From JBBQWS01 sp038210415 (GTDB lineage: Bacteria > Actinomycetota > Actinomycetes > Prado026), in contig JBBQWS010000002.1 of the NCBI GenBank assembly GCA_038210415.1, forward strand, positions 62,001 to 126,000: DNA of 64,000 nucleotides, given 5' to 3'. The notes under the pieces are model-generated. The model made no database searches, was not told the DNA's origin, and saw only the letters and a program-made list of their open reading frames with translations. The position numbers and the translations under genes were made by a program. Below, piece after piece: positions 26,110 to 34,338 of this stretch. Within the stretch, counting starts at the first letter, position 1, and each line of letters starts with the position of its first letter.

Positions 26110-26987
26110 CGGCGGCGCAGCACCAGGCGCAGCGGGACTGCAAGGAGCAGGGCGAGACCAAGGAACGGCAGGACCGCGCCGAAGGCCGTCAGCACCCAGC
26201 CGGCCGACTCGGCGAAGGCGTTCCAGCCGCGCCGCAGCCCGGCGGTGAACCCCCTCGCGTCGACGGGCGGCGCCGGGTCCTTCTCGGTGCCGATGAACGA
26301 AGCGGTGACCGTCGCGAGCGATGTCTGGTCGGCCAGCGCTTTCGACTGGGCCGCGAGCGACTCGACGGCAGCTTCTCGCTGGGACAGCTCGGACTCGATC
26401 GCCACGATCTCGCCGATCGTCCTCGCCTGCGCGAGCAGCGCGCGGATCCGCGCGACAGAGGCCTGCTGAGACTTCAGCCGTGCGTTGACGTCGACCACCT
26501 GGGTCGTGACGTCATCGGCCGACTGGTCCTGGGTGACGAGCTGCCCGAGGCCGGCGAGCTGGCCCAGTAGCTGCTCCAGCCGGTCTGCGGGGATCCGCAG
26601 GGTCAGCACGGCGCTCGCGTTCTCGGGCTGGTCCGGCTGGGCCTGGGTCTGCTCGGCGGCCACGAGCCCGCCCGCGGCCGCGGCGCGCGACGCGGCGTCC
26701 CTGGCCGCTGCCCGCACATCCTTCACCCGGACGGTGAGGCTGGCCTTGCTGATGATCGACCGGTCGGCCAGCGCAGCGGGGAGGCTGCCGTCCGCGCTCC
26801 TCGGCGCGCCGCTCTTGTCGGTCGGTGCTGCGCCGTTGAGTGCGGCGGACGCCCCGGCCGGCCCGGACGACGCGGTCGTGCTGGCCGAGCAGCCGCCGAG
26901 CGCGACGAGTCCGACGAGGGCTCCGGCGAGGGCCATCCGACGCCGTCGGGTGGTGCGACCGGTCGGGTGCACCTGGGGTGCGCTCAT
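26070..26987 (-). CDS. DUF4349 domain lipoprotein
   Basis: A 305-residue lipoprotein. The signal peptide ends with lipobox LGGC at about residue 33. The DUF4349 region (about residues 80-245) contains SIISKASLTVRVKDV, a coiled-coil stretch VVDVNARLKSQQASVARIRALLAQA and SLATVTASFIG. A C-terminal membrane helix (VLTAFGAVLPFLGLALLLAV) and a basic tail follow, so the protein is anchored at both ends. It has GAGGAG upstream of the ATG. It runs antisense between two heme genes, with its last 40 bp shared with the hemE 3' end. Confidence 0.87.
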   Translation of the reverse strand: MSAPQVHPTGRTTRRRRMALAGALVGLVALGGCSASTTASSGPAGASAALNGAAPTDKSGAPRSADGSLPAALADRSIISKASLTVRVKDVRAAARDAASRAAAAGGLVAAEQTQAQPDQPENASAVLTLRIPADRLEQLLGQLAGLGQLVTQDQSADDVTTQVVDVNARLKSQQASVARIRALLAQARTIGEIVAIESELSQREAAVESLAAQSKALADQTSLATVTASFIGTEKDPAPPVDARGFTAGLRRGWNAFAESAGWVLTAFGAVLPFLGLALLLAVPLRLVLRRRQARAVPPRTVEA

Positions 26988-27071
26988 CGGGGGCTCCTCG
27001 CTGGGTCGGCTGCTGGAGGTGTGACGTCATGGCGCCGGCGCCGGTTCCACCGCCTGGCGTGGCACGCTGTG

Positions 27072-28505
27072 ATGATGGAGTCCGAAGAGGTGCGCCACGT
27101 CGTCGTGGTCGGCGGCGGGATCGCCGGCCTGGCGGCGGCGTACGAGCTGCGGCAGGCGGGCGGCCCCGGCCTGCGCGTGACCGTCCTCGAGGCCTCCGAC
27201 CACATCGGCGGGAAGCTGCTCGTGTCGGACGTAGCCGGAGTGCCCGTCGACGTCGGCGCCGAGTCGATGCTGACCCGCCGCCCGGAAGCCTTGGCGCTCA
27301 CTCACGCCGTGGGTCTGGGCGCCACGGTGGTGCGCCCTGCCACGACGGGCGCCTCGGTGTGGAGCCGCGGCAGCCTGCGGCCGCTGCCCGCGGGCCAGCT
27401 GATGGGCATCCCGGGTGATCTGCGTGCGGTCGCGGCCAGCGGCGTCATCTCGTTGCCGGGGCTGCTGCGGATCCCCCTTGACCAGCTCTTGCCGCGCACG
27501 CGGGTCGAGGGCGACGTCTCGATCGGGGGATACGTCCGGGCGCGACTCGGTCGAGAGGTGGTCGAGCGCCTCGTCGAGCCGCTGCTCGGCGGGGTCTACG
27601 CCGGGCATGCCGACGAGATCTCGTTGGACGCCGCGCTGCCCCAGCTCTCGGCGGCTGTGAGAGGTGAACGTTCGCTGCTGCGAGCCGTACGAGAGGCGTT
27701 GCCACGCAGAGGTTCTGAGCCGCCGGGCCCGCTGTTCGGTTCGGTCCGAGGCGGACTGGGCCTGCTGCCCGCCGCGGTGGCTAAGGCAGGTGGCGCCGAC
27801 ATCCGCACCGGCGAGACGGTCCGTGAGCTGCGGCGGACGGCGGGTGGCTGGCAGCTGGTCCTCGGGTCCACCCGCGACGCGAGGGTGGTCGACGCCGATG
27901 CGGTCGTGCTCGCGCTTCCGGCGGCCCCGGCCGCGCGGCTGCTGGCAGATCTCCTCCCGGCGACCGCGTTCGACCTCGCGAGCATCGAGTACGCCAGCGT
28001 CGCCGTCATCACGGTCGCCGTGCCGAGCACTGCCGCGACGCCGGCGATGACCGGCACCGGGTTCCTCGTCCCTCCTGTCGAGGGTCGCCTGATCAAGGCC
28101 TGCACCTACTCCTCTGCGAAGTGGAGCTGGATCGCGAAGGCCACGCCGGGTGTCTTGGTGCTCCGTGCCTCGGTCGGGAGGTTCCGCGAGGAGCACGACC
28201 TGCAGCGTGACGACGTCGACCTCGTCGCCGGAGCACTCGAGGACCTCGCTGCCGCGACGGGGCTGGCCGGGCCGCTGCTCGACAGCCGGGTCACGCGCTG
28301 GGGTGGCTCGTTGCCGCAGTACACGGTCGGCCACCTCGACCGGGTCGGCCGGATCAGGCGCGCCGTGGCCGAGCTGCCGGGTCTGGCGGTGTGCGGGGCT
28401 GCCTACGACGGTGTCGGCATCCCGGCATGCGTGGCGTCGGGGCGGGCGGCAGCCACCCAGGTCCTGCGCGCCACGGTCGTTCGGGGACAATGGAGCCATG
28501 GCTGA
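27072..28505 (+). CDS. cgoX: Coproporphyrinogen III oxidase / protoporphyrinogen oxidase (HemG/HemY family)
   Basis: A 477-residue FAD flavoprotein. The dinucleotide-binding motif VVVVGGGIAGLAAAYEL lies near the N-terminus, followed by VLEASDHIGGKLL; the C-terminal FAD segment is AVCGAAYDGVGIPACVASG. In Gram-positive bacteria such enzymes oxidise coproporphyrinogen III to coproporphyrin III, and the adjacent chdC supports that role. The ATG at 27072 is followed by a second ATG at 27075, and CACGCT lies 6 nt before the second, so either may be used. It overlaps chdC by 8 bp. Confidence 0.93.
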   Translation: MMESEEVRHVVVVGGGIAGLAAAYELRQAGGPGLRVTVLEASDHIGGKLLVSDVAGVPVDVGAESMLTRRPEALALTHAVGLGATVVRPATTGASVWSRGSLRPLPAGQLMGIPGDLRAVAASGVISLPGLLRIPLDQLLPRTRVEGDVSIGGYVRARLGREVVERLVEPLLGGVYAGHADEISLDAALPQLSAAVRGERSLLRAVREALPRRGSEPPGPLFGSVRGGLGLLPAAVAKAGGADIRTGETVRELRRTAGGWQLVLGSTRDARVVDADAVVLALPAAPAARLLADLLPATAFDLASIEYASVAVITVAVPSTAATPAMTGTGFLVPPVEGRLIKACTYSSAKWSWIAKATPGVLVLRASVGRFREEHDLQRDDVDLVAGALEDLAAATGLAGPLLDSRVTRWGGSLPQYTVGHLDRVGRIRRAVAELPGLAVCGAAYDGVGIPACVASGRAAATQVLRATVVRGQWSHG

Positions 28506-29226
28506 CACCGCGAGCGACCCCACCACAGATCCGGCGACCCGGCCCAAGGCTCGCGACATCAATGCGGTGATCCGCTACACGATGTGGTCGGTGTTCCGGG
28601 TGGCTCGGCCGTTCGGGGCGGAACCTCGCGCCGACGTCGCTGCCGAGGTCGAGGCGCTGTTGGTCGACCTCGCCCAGCACGACGTCATCGTCCGTGGCGT
28701 CTACGACGTGTCCGGGCTCCGCGCCGACGCCGACTTCATGGTGTGGTGGCACGCCGAGTCGCCTGACGCACTTCAGGCCGCATACTCCCGGCTGCGCCAG
28801 ACGGCCCTCGGTCGGGCGAGCGACTCCGTGTGGTCGGTGATGGCCTTGCACCGTCCGGCGGAGTTCAACAAGAGCCATGTGCCGGCTTTCCTGTCCGACG
28901 AGAGGGCTCGCGACTACGTGTGCGTCTACCCGTTCGTGCGGTCGTACGAGTGGTACGTCCTGCCCGACGAGGAGCGGCGGGCGATGCTGGTCGAGCACGG
29001 GCAAATGGGGCGCGAGTACCCCGACGTCCGCGCCAACACCGTGGCTGCATTCGCCCTGGGCGACTACGAGTGGGTGCTGGCCTTCGAGGCCGACGACCTC
29101 TACCGCATCGTCGACCTGATGCGTGACCTTCGTGCGTCGAAGGCGCGGCTGCACGTACGCGAGGAGATCCCGTTCTACACCGGTCGTCGGCGCGAGGTCG
29201 GCGAGCTCGTCGCCGCCCTGCCCTAA
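28498..29226 (+). CDS. chdC: Coproheme decarboxylase (HemQ)
   Basis: A 242-residue chlorite-dismutase-family enzyme that converts iron-coproporphyrin III to heme b, the last step of the coproporphyrin-dependent pathway. The catalytic Tyr is in RSYEWYVLPDEERRAML and the proximal His in EHGQMGREYPDV. The N-terminus starts after a short Thr/Asp-rich tail with NAVIRYTMWSVFRV. The ATG overlaps the cgoX stop, indicating coupling. With hemE and cgoX it gives three of the last four steps; ferrochelatase (cpfC) is not in the window. Confidence 0.95.
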   Translation: MADTASDPTTDPATRPKARDINAVIRYTMWSVFRVARPFGAEPRADVAAEVEALLVDLAQHDVIVRGVYDVSGLRADADFMVWWHAESPDALQAAYSRLRQTALGRASDSVWSVMALHRPAEFNKSHVPAFLSDERARDYVCVYPFVRSYEWYVLPDEERRAMLVEHGQMGREYPDVRANTVAAFALGDYEWVLAFEADDLYRIVDLMRDLRASKARLHVREEIPFYTGRRREVGELVAALP

Positions 29227-29242
29227 CGGCGAGGTTCGCGCC

Positions 29243-30628
29243 GTGCCCACCGGATCGTCGCTGCTTGCCGCGCTCCGGGCTGCGCTTCCCGACGACGCGG
29301 TGGTCGTCGATCCGGACCGGCTCGCGTCGTACCGCACCGACCAGGCGACCGGCGTGCCGGCCGGCGATCCTGCGGTCGTGGTGTTCCCCCGTACGACCGA
29401 GCAGGTGTCGGCGGTGCTGGCCGCCGCGTTCGAGCTCCGGGTCGCTGTGGTCCCGCGGGGCGCCGGTTCGGGCCTGTCCGGGGGAGCGAACGCCGTCGAC
29501 GGCTGCGTGGTGCTGTGCCTGGAGAAGATGGACCGGATTCTTTCGGTCAATGCCGGCGACGGTTACGTCGAGGTCGAGCCGGGAGTCGTCAACCAGGAGC
29601 TCCGCGAGCACGTGCGTGGTCACGGTCTCTGGTACGCCCCGGACCCGGCGTCGAAGGACTGGTGCACGATCGGGGGCAACGTCAGCACCAACGCCGGCGG
29701 GCTGTGCTGCGTGAAGTACGGCGTGACCCGCGACTCCGTGCTCGGACTTGAGGTCGTCCTGGCCGACGGCCGGGTTGCCCAGCTCGGTCGCCGCACGGTC
29801 AAGGGGGTGTCCGGGTACGACCTCACCGGGCTGGTCGTCGGCAGCGAGGGCACGCTGGCGGTGGTGACCCGGGCCCGGCTGCGACTGCGCCCGCTGCCGC
29901 CCCAGCCGACGACGCTCGTGGCGGTCTTCCCCGGTGTCGCTGAAGCAGGGGTGGCCGTGCAGTCGATCCTGGCCGAGGTCACGCCGTCGTTGTTGGAGCT
30001 GATGGACCGCACGACCGTGCGCGCGGTGGAGGCGTTCGCGCCGATGGGGCTCGACACCGAGGCGGGCGCGTTGCTGCTCGCTCAGTCCGACGCGCCTGGC
30101 ACCGGGGGAGCGCTCGACACCGCCCGAATGGCCTTCGCCTGCGAACGGGCGGGCGCGATCGAGGTCTACCAGTCGGAGGACCCGGAGCAGGCCGACCTCC
30201 TGCTCGGCGCCCGCCGCATGGCGATCCCCGCGCTGGAGCAGCTGGGCGCTTGGCTGCTCGACGATGTCGCCGTCCCGAGGTCGCGGCTGGCTGACGCCGT
30301 CGTGGGGATCGAGCGGATCGCCGAGGCACGTTCGGTCGTCATCGGGACGTTCGGCCACGCCGGCGACGGCAACTTGCACCCCACGATCGTCTACCCGCAC
30401 GGCGACGACGACTCCGAGCAGCGCGCCTTCGCGGCCTTCGACGACGTCCTCGCGCTGGCGCTGCAGCTCGGCGGCACCGTCACCGGTGAGCATGGGGTGG
30501 GGCTGCTCAAGCGGGACCGCTTGCGCGACGAGCTCGACCCGGTCTCGCGCTCGCTGCACTCGGCCGTCAAGCAGGCGCTCGATCCGCGCGGGATCCTCAA
30601 CCCCGGGAAGGCGTTGCCCCCGCTGTAG
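29243..30628 (+). CDS. FAD-linked oxidase (glycolate oxidase GlcD / D-lactate dehydrogenase-like)
   Basis: A 461-residue flavoprotein of the PCMH/FAD-oxidase-C family. FAD-binding sequences are GAGSGLSGGANAVDG (about residue 75), WCTIGGNVSTNAGGL and GVSGYDLTGLVVGSEGTLAV. The C-terminal substrate domain has GHAGDGNLHPTIVYP, with the conserved metal/substrate His, and GEHGVGLLKR. It probably oxidises a 2-hydroxyacid to the 2-oxoacid. The GTG at 29243 lies 17 bp after chdC, so it may be co-transcribed with the heme genes; a functional link is not evident. Confidence 0.88.
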   Translation: MPTGSSLLAALRAALPDDAVVVDPDRLASYRTDQATGVPAGDPAVVVFPRTTEQVSAVLAAAFELRVAVVPRGAGSGLSGGANAVDGCVVLCLEKMDRILSVNAGDGYVEVEPGVVNQELREHVRGHGLWYAPDPASKDWCTIGGNVSTNAGGLCCVKYGVTRDSVLGLEVVLADGRVAQLGRRTVKGVSGYDLTGLVVGSEGTLAVVTRARLRLRPLPPQPTTLVAVFPGVAEAGVAVQSILAEVTPSLLELMDRTTVRAVEAFAPMGLDTEAGALLLAQSDAPGTGGALDTARMAFACERAGAIEVYQSEDPEQADLLLGARRMAIPALEQLGAWLLDDVAVPRSRLADAVVGIERIAEARSVVIGTFGHAGDGNLHPTIVYPHGDDDSEQRAFAAFDDVLALALQLGGTVTGEHGVGLLKRDRLRDELDPVSRSLHSAVKQALDPRGILNPGKALPPL

Positions 30629-30639
30629 AACGCACCTTG

Positions 30640-31044
30640 CTACTCCGCGGGGCGCAGCTTGAGGGACACCGAGTTGATGCACCACCGCTGGTCGGTCGGC
30701 GTCGGGTAGCCCTCGCCGTCGAACACGTGGCCGAGGTGGCTGTCGCACGATGCGCAACGGGCCTCGACCCGCCGCATGCCCATCGCGCGGTCCTCGATCA
30801 GCCGTACGGCGTCGCCTTCGGTGGGCGCGTAGAACGACGGCCAGCCGCAGTGGCTGTCGAACTTTGCGTCGGACGTGAACAGCTCCTGGCCGCAGGCCCG
30901 GCAGGAGTAGACGCCGACGGTCTTGGTCTCGGTGTACTCGCCGGTGAACGGTCGCTCCGTACCAGCCTGCCGCAGCACGTGGTACTCCTCGGCCGTGAGC
31001 TCGGCCCGCCACTGGTCCTCGGTCTTCTCAACGCGATTCGTCAT
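30640..31044 (-). CDS. msrB: Peptide-methionine (R)-S-oxide reductase
   Basis: A 134-residue cytosolic repair enzyme that reduces methionine-R-sulfoxide. The four zinc Cys are in CRAC (about residue 45) and CASC (about residue 95), the catalytic Cys is in RWCINSVSLKL, and CGWPSF and LGHVFDGEG are conserved. ATG at 31044; TACCGT lies 7 nt upstream (31052-31057, minus strand). Convergent with the FAD oxidase gene. Confidence 0.96.
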   Translation of the reverse strand: MTNRVEKTEDQWRAELTAEEYHVLRQAGTERPFTGEYTETKTVGVYSCRACGQELFTSDAKFDSHCGWPSFYAPTEGDAVRLIEDRAMGMRRVEARCASCDSHLGHVFDGEGYPTPTDQRWCINSVSLKLRPAE

Positions 31045-31051
31045 GTCGAAA

Positions 31052-31057
31052 ACGGTA
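31052..31057 (-). promoter_or_regulatory. -10 hexamer TACCGT for msrB
   Basis: TACCGT, 7 nt, then ATG at 31044, compatible with a leaderless or one-base-leader message. Confidence 0.4.
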
Positions 31058-31111
31058 CGTGTCCGGGACCCTCCCGAGGGCCGGTCACGCCTTACGGAAT
31101 GCGAACGGGGG

Positions 31112-31117
31112 TAGCGT
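31112..31117 (+). promoter_or_regulatory. -10 hexamer TAGCGT for the LigD-type polymerase gene
   Basis: TAGCGT followed by CCTCGC and then ATG at 31124. Confidence 0.5.
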
Positions 31118-31123
31118 CCTCGC

Positions 31124-32146
31124 ATGGCTGCTTCTCCGGCGATCGAGGTCCAGGCGGGCGAACGGACGATCCGGGTGTCCAACCCCGATCGTGTGTACTT
31201 CCCGGCGCTCGGGGCGGAGGCCGGGACCAAGCGACATCTCGTCGAGTACTACCTCGGCGTTGCTGACGGAATCGTGCGAGCGCTGCGCGACCGTCCGACG
31301 TACCTGCAGCGCTTCCCCGAGGGCGTCGAGGGCGAGGAGATCTATCAGAAGCGGCTGCCGACCCACGCGCCCGAATGGATCGAGACCTGTCGGGTCGACT
31401 TTCCGTCCGGTCGATCCGCGGACGCCCTCTGTGTCGTGGGCATCCCCGAGGTCGTGTGGGGTGCGCAGATGGGCACGGTGACGTTCCACCCGTGGCACGC
31501 GCGGCGGTTCGACGTCGACCGGCCCGACGAGCTGCGGATCGACCTCGACCCCCAGCCGGGCACCGGCTTCGACGACGCGCGGTACGTCGCGCTCGAGCAC
31601 GTGCGCGCGATCCTCGACGAGCTCGGCTGGGCCGGCTTCCCCAAGACCAGCGGCAACCGGGGCGTGCACATCTACGTGCGGATCCAGCCGCGCTGGGCGT
31701 TCACGGAAGTCCGCCGGGCCGCGATTGCGTTCGCCCGTGAGGTCGAGCGTCGCGATCCCGTGCGCGTGACGACCAAGTGGTGGAAGGAGGAGCGCGGAGC
31801 GCAGGTCTTCGTCGACTACAACCAGAACGCCCGCGACCGGACGATCGCGTCCGCCTACAGCGCCCGGCGGCGCGTCGAGGGGACCGTGTCGGCGCCGCTC
31901 ACCTGGGACGAGCTGGTCGACGCGACGACCACCGACTTCACGATCGCGACGATGCCGGCGCGGTTTGCCGAGGTCGGCGACCGGCACGCGGCCATCGACG
32001 ACGTGGCACACGACCTGACACCCTTGCTGGAGTGGTTCGAGCGGGACGAGAAGGTGCGCGGCGAAGCCGACCTGCCGTACCCGCCGAACTACCCGAAGAT
32101 GCCGGGTGAGCCGGCCCGGGTGCAACCGAGCCGCGCGAAGCGCTGA
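31124..32146 (+). CDS. Stand-alone LigD-type primase-polymerase (PolDom)
   Basis: A 340-residue archaeo-eukaryotic-primase-type polymerase related to the LigD polymerase domain; mycobacterial PolD1 is the closest named relative. The catalytic metal motif is RIDLDPQPG (about residue 135), followed by KTSGNRGVHIYVRI and the C-terminal VFVDYNQNARDRTIASAYSAR. It is expected to add nucleotides during end-joining or gap repair, with a preference for ribonucleotides in the characterised relatives. In mycobacteria it neighbours ligC; here LigC lies 12 kb away on the other strand. The start is supported by the -10 box just upstream. Confidence 0.92.
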   Translation: MAASPAIEVQAGERTIRVSNPDRVYFPALGAEAGTKRHLVEYYLGVADGIVRALRDRPTYLQRFPEGVEGEEIYQKRLPTHAPEWIETCRVDFPSGRSADALCVVGIPEVVWGAQMGTVTFHPWHARRFDVDRPDELRIDLDPQPGTGFDDARYVALEHVRAILDELGWAGFPKTSGNRGVHIYVRIQPRWAFTEVRRAAIAFAREVERRDPVRVTTKWWKEERGAQVFVDYNQNARDRTIASAYSARRRVEGTVSAPLTWDELVDATTTDFTIATMPARFAEVGDRHAAIDDVAHDLTPLLEWFERDEKVRGEADLPYPPNYPKMPGEPARVQPSRAKR

Positions 32147-32382
32147 CCTGCGGTGTTAGCCAGCCATCGCCCGAATCGCGTGCAGGGCGAGGCTGGGCGT
32201 TTCATGGACGAGGTACCGCTCGGGGTCCTGCTCATGGTCGGTCTCGCCATTGGGCTTGCCGGGGTCGGCAACTCACTCTGATAGCGCGGGGTGAGTACCC
32301 CCCCGGCTCGAGTCCGGGACCTTCGGCTCTTCGTCGACCTGCACGGTGTGAAGCATCCTCGTCCTGACACGAGGAGGACGCC
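32147..32382. other. Intergenic region, possible 25-residue hydrophobic peptide
   Basis: The gap between the polymerase gene and the DUF1918 gene holds one short frame (32204-32281, plus strand) for a 25-residue peptide, MDEVPLGVLLMVGLAIGLAG then VGNSL. It could be a one-helix peptide or a remnant; no ribosome-binding site is obvious. Nothing else is recognised. Confidence 0.25.
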
Positions 32383-32583
32383 ATGCACGCGAGTGTCCAC
32401 GATCGAATCACTGTTCTCGCCTCCACCGTCGACCGGACGAACCGAGACGGCGAGATCCTCGAGGTGCACGGCGCCGACGGGGCTCCGCCCTACGTCGTCA
32501 GATGGTCGGACACTGGCCAGGAGGCCTTGTTCTTCCCTGGATCCGACGCAGTGATCCACTCCGCGGATGCGGGGTCCTCGTGA
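32383..32583 (+). CDS. DUF1918 domain protein
   Basis: A 66-residue protein that covers the DUF1918 family, small actinobacterial SH3-like proteins with unknown role. The motif set is VHDRITVLASTVDRTNRDGEI, then PPYVVRWSDTGQEALFFPGSDA. A strong GAGGAGG ribosome-binding site precedes the ATG. Its TGA overlaps the GTG of the next gene (GTGA), so the two are probably co-translated. Confidence 0.9.
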   Translation: MHASVHDRITVLASTVDRTNRDGEILEVHGADGAPPYVVRWSDTGQEALFFPGSDAVIHSADAGSS

Positions 32584-33458
32584 GGCGCGGCGTCGCGGTC
32601 CTGGGCACGGTCATCCTTTGTGCCGCAGCCTTCATGCCGTCCGCTGCCAACGCGGCCGCGGACACCGCGGGCCCGGACATCGTCATGCAGTCGACCGGTC
32701 ACCTGATCACGCCGTCGCCAGTGCGGTACTGGTACGGCCACTTCTCCGACTACTCACAGGTGTACGAGACCACCGTCGAAGCACGATGGAAGGCTTCGGA
32801 CCCTTCGGGAATCTGTGACACACAGGTGTGGAACGACTCCGGAAGAGATGTCCCTACCTTCATCGCCGACATAGGCAAGGCCACGAGCTACCGGCTGCAG
32901 TCGGGCGATCTGGACGAGAGCAATGGTGGGTACAACCAGACGAACATCGAGGTCCGGGTCGAGGACTGTGCGGGCAACTGGACGGTCAGCGGGTACAACT
33001 GCACGACCTGCGACCCGGACAGCGGATGGCCGTTCCCTGCATCCGACCGGGCGCTCAATCTGCCGAGCAACGTCAACTACCTGTACTCACACGACGACGC
33101 CAACGCGACGTACTCGACCGGCAACGCCTGGACGCACTCCTTCGGAGCCGTCTTCGTCGGCGGCTCCAACAGCCATGCGGTGAAGGCCGGAGCATCTGTC
33201 GTCTACACATACGTCGGGGCGACCTTTGGCTGGATCAGCGAGCGAGGCCCGAATCGCGGGTCGGCAAGGGTCTACCAGGACGGCGTGCTGAAGGCGATCG
33301 TGAACCTCAATACGGCCACCAACACGGGACCGCAGGTCGTCTGGTCGAACTGGTTCGCCAAGTCGGGCACGCACACCATCAAGATCGTCGTTGTCGGCAC
33401 GGCGGGACACCCGCGGGTCGACGTGGACGGCTTCTTCACCGGACCTCAGTACCTATGA
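32580..33458 (+). CDS. Secreted protein with carbohydrate-binding-like C-terminal domain
   Basis: A 292-residue exported protein. The GTG at 32580 gives a standard signal peptide (MRRGVAVLGTVILCAAAF... cleavage near ANA-AAD). The N-terminal half (residues about 30-160) has paired Cys residues (GICDT, EDCAGNW, NCTTCDPDS), suggesting disulfide-stabilised beta structure. The C-terminal part (GNAWTHSFGAVFVGGSNSHA, then GPNRGSARVYQDGVLKAIVNL, ending RVDVDGF) resembles the jelly-roll domains at the ends of secreted glycosidases. No catalytic domain is present. Binding to surface or extracellular polysaccharide is inferred. It is coupled to DUF1918. Confidence 0.75.
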   Translation: MRRGVAVLGTVILCAAAFMPSAANAAADTAGPDIVMQSTGHLITPSPVRYWYGHFSDYSQVYETTVEARWKASDPSGICDTQVWNDSGRDVPTFIADIGKATSYRLQSGDLDESNGGYNQTNIEVRVEDCAGNWTVSGYNCTTCDPDSGWPFPASDRALNLPSNVNYLYSHDDANATYSTGNAWTHSFGAVFVGGSNSHAVKAGASVVYTYVGATFGWISERGPNRGSARVYQDGVLKAIVNLNTATNTGPQVVWSNWFAKSGTHTIKIVVVGTAGHPRVDVDGFFTGPQYL

Positions 33459-33624
33459 CCAGCGGGATCTGCGCAGAGTCCGCGGTCGGACGTAGCGACG
33501 CCGATGACCCGGCTGCCCTGACCCCTAGACGGACCGGTTTCGTGGTGCGCCTGCACGGTGGGCTCTTTCGCTGACCTGGAGCTCGTCGTCACCGACTGCG
33601 TTTCCCAAGGCACCCAGTCGGCAA

Positions 33625-34230
33625 CTAGCCGGGCGGGACAGGCGGGTCGACCGTCGCGAGCGCGTCGTCGAGCTGGCGTTTGGCTCCTGCGAGGTCTCGG
33701 CCGGCGGAGCCGGGGGCCGCGAGTCCGGTCACCACCGATCCGTCCAGACTCTCGTGCAGGGCCACGACCGCCGAACCAACGTGTCGACCCGCGCTCGACC
33801 CAGGTCCTCACCGGCACTGGTGCGCATGACCTGCAGCTTGGAGCGGAGAGCTGCGACCCGAGGTCGTGCGACTCTCCACCCGCCGGCCCGCGCCTGAGGC
33901 GATGCAGCTGACAGCAGGGTCGGTAGCAGGATCTCGGCCAGCCACCGGCTCTCTGCCAGCCACCGGCTCTCTGCCAGCACCGAGGCGTAGTCGGCTTCCC
34001 AGGCCTGGCGAGTCTTGCGAGACCGACTCCAGCTGGTCGCACCGGCGGCCGCAGCGACTACCGCGGCCGCGCGACCATCAGCCAGGCCCACCAGGCGACC
34101 GTCGAGGTGTCCGACTCTGGCGTCGGGGTGGGCGTCGGGGGTCTCGGCCGGGCTGCTGCTCGGGCTTTGAGCCGACCAAGCTCCTTCGCCGCGTCGAGAG
34201 CGCGTGGCACTCCGGGATGATCGAGTCGTC
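33625..34230 (-). pseudogene. Broken gene for a single-pass membrane protein (two frame breaks)
   Basis: Three minus-strand pieces in three frames line up as one protein. Piece 1 (down to about 34060) reads AKELGRLKARAA, a Pro/Thr-rich run and STVAWWAWLMVA. Piece 2 reads AVVAAAAGATSWSRSRKTRQ, then WEADYASVLAESRWL and LLPTLL. Piece 3 (from about 33775 to the TAG at 33625) reads VVALHESLDGSVVTGL and then AGAKRQLDDALATVDPP. Together they would give a hydrophilic N-terminus, one membrane helix and an external helical domain. An 18-bp tandem duplication (33939-33956 and 33957-33974) repeats LAESRW. The start is uncertain. Decay or sequencing error are both possible. Confidence 0.55.
33939..33974. 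repeat. 18-bp perfect tandem duplication
   Basis: CAGCCACCGGCTCTCTGC is present twice in direct succession, within the broken membrane-protein gene, duplicating six codons. Confidence 0.9.
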
Positions 34231-34338
34231 TCCTTAGGGGCGCGCGCGGCCCGTTCGGACTCAGGTCCGCTTGCGCGCCCCAACCGGAGATGTTGGTCGT
34301 TCGGCTTTCCTTCCGCCGGTCCTGGCATTCGCTCCCGG

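Noticed and set aside
32298..32320. tRNA T-arm-like hairpin CCCGG-CTCGAGT-CCGGG
   Set aside because: The loop resembles TTCGAAT, but no acceptor, anticodon or D arm can be built around it.
33446..34042. Minus-strand frame of 198 codons as a gene
   Set aside because: Its Arg/Pro/Ser-rich product has no coherent pattern, whereas the other two minus frames in the same place give segments of a plausible membrane protein.
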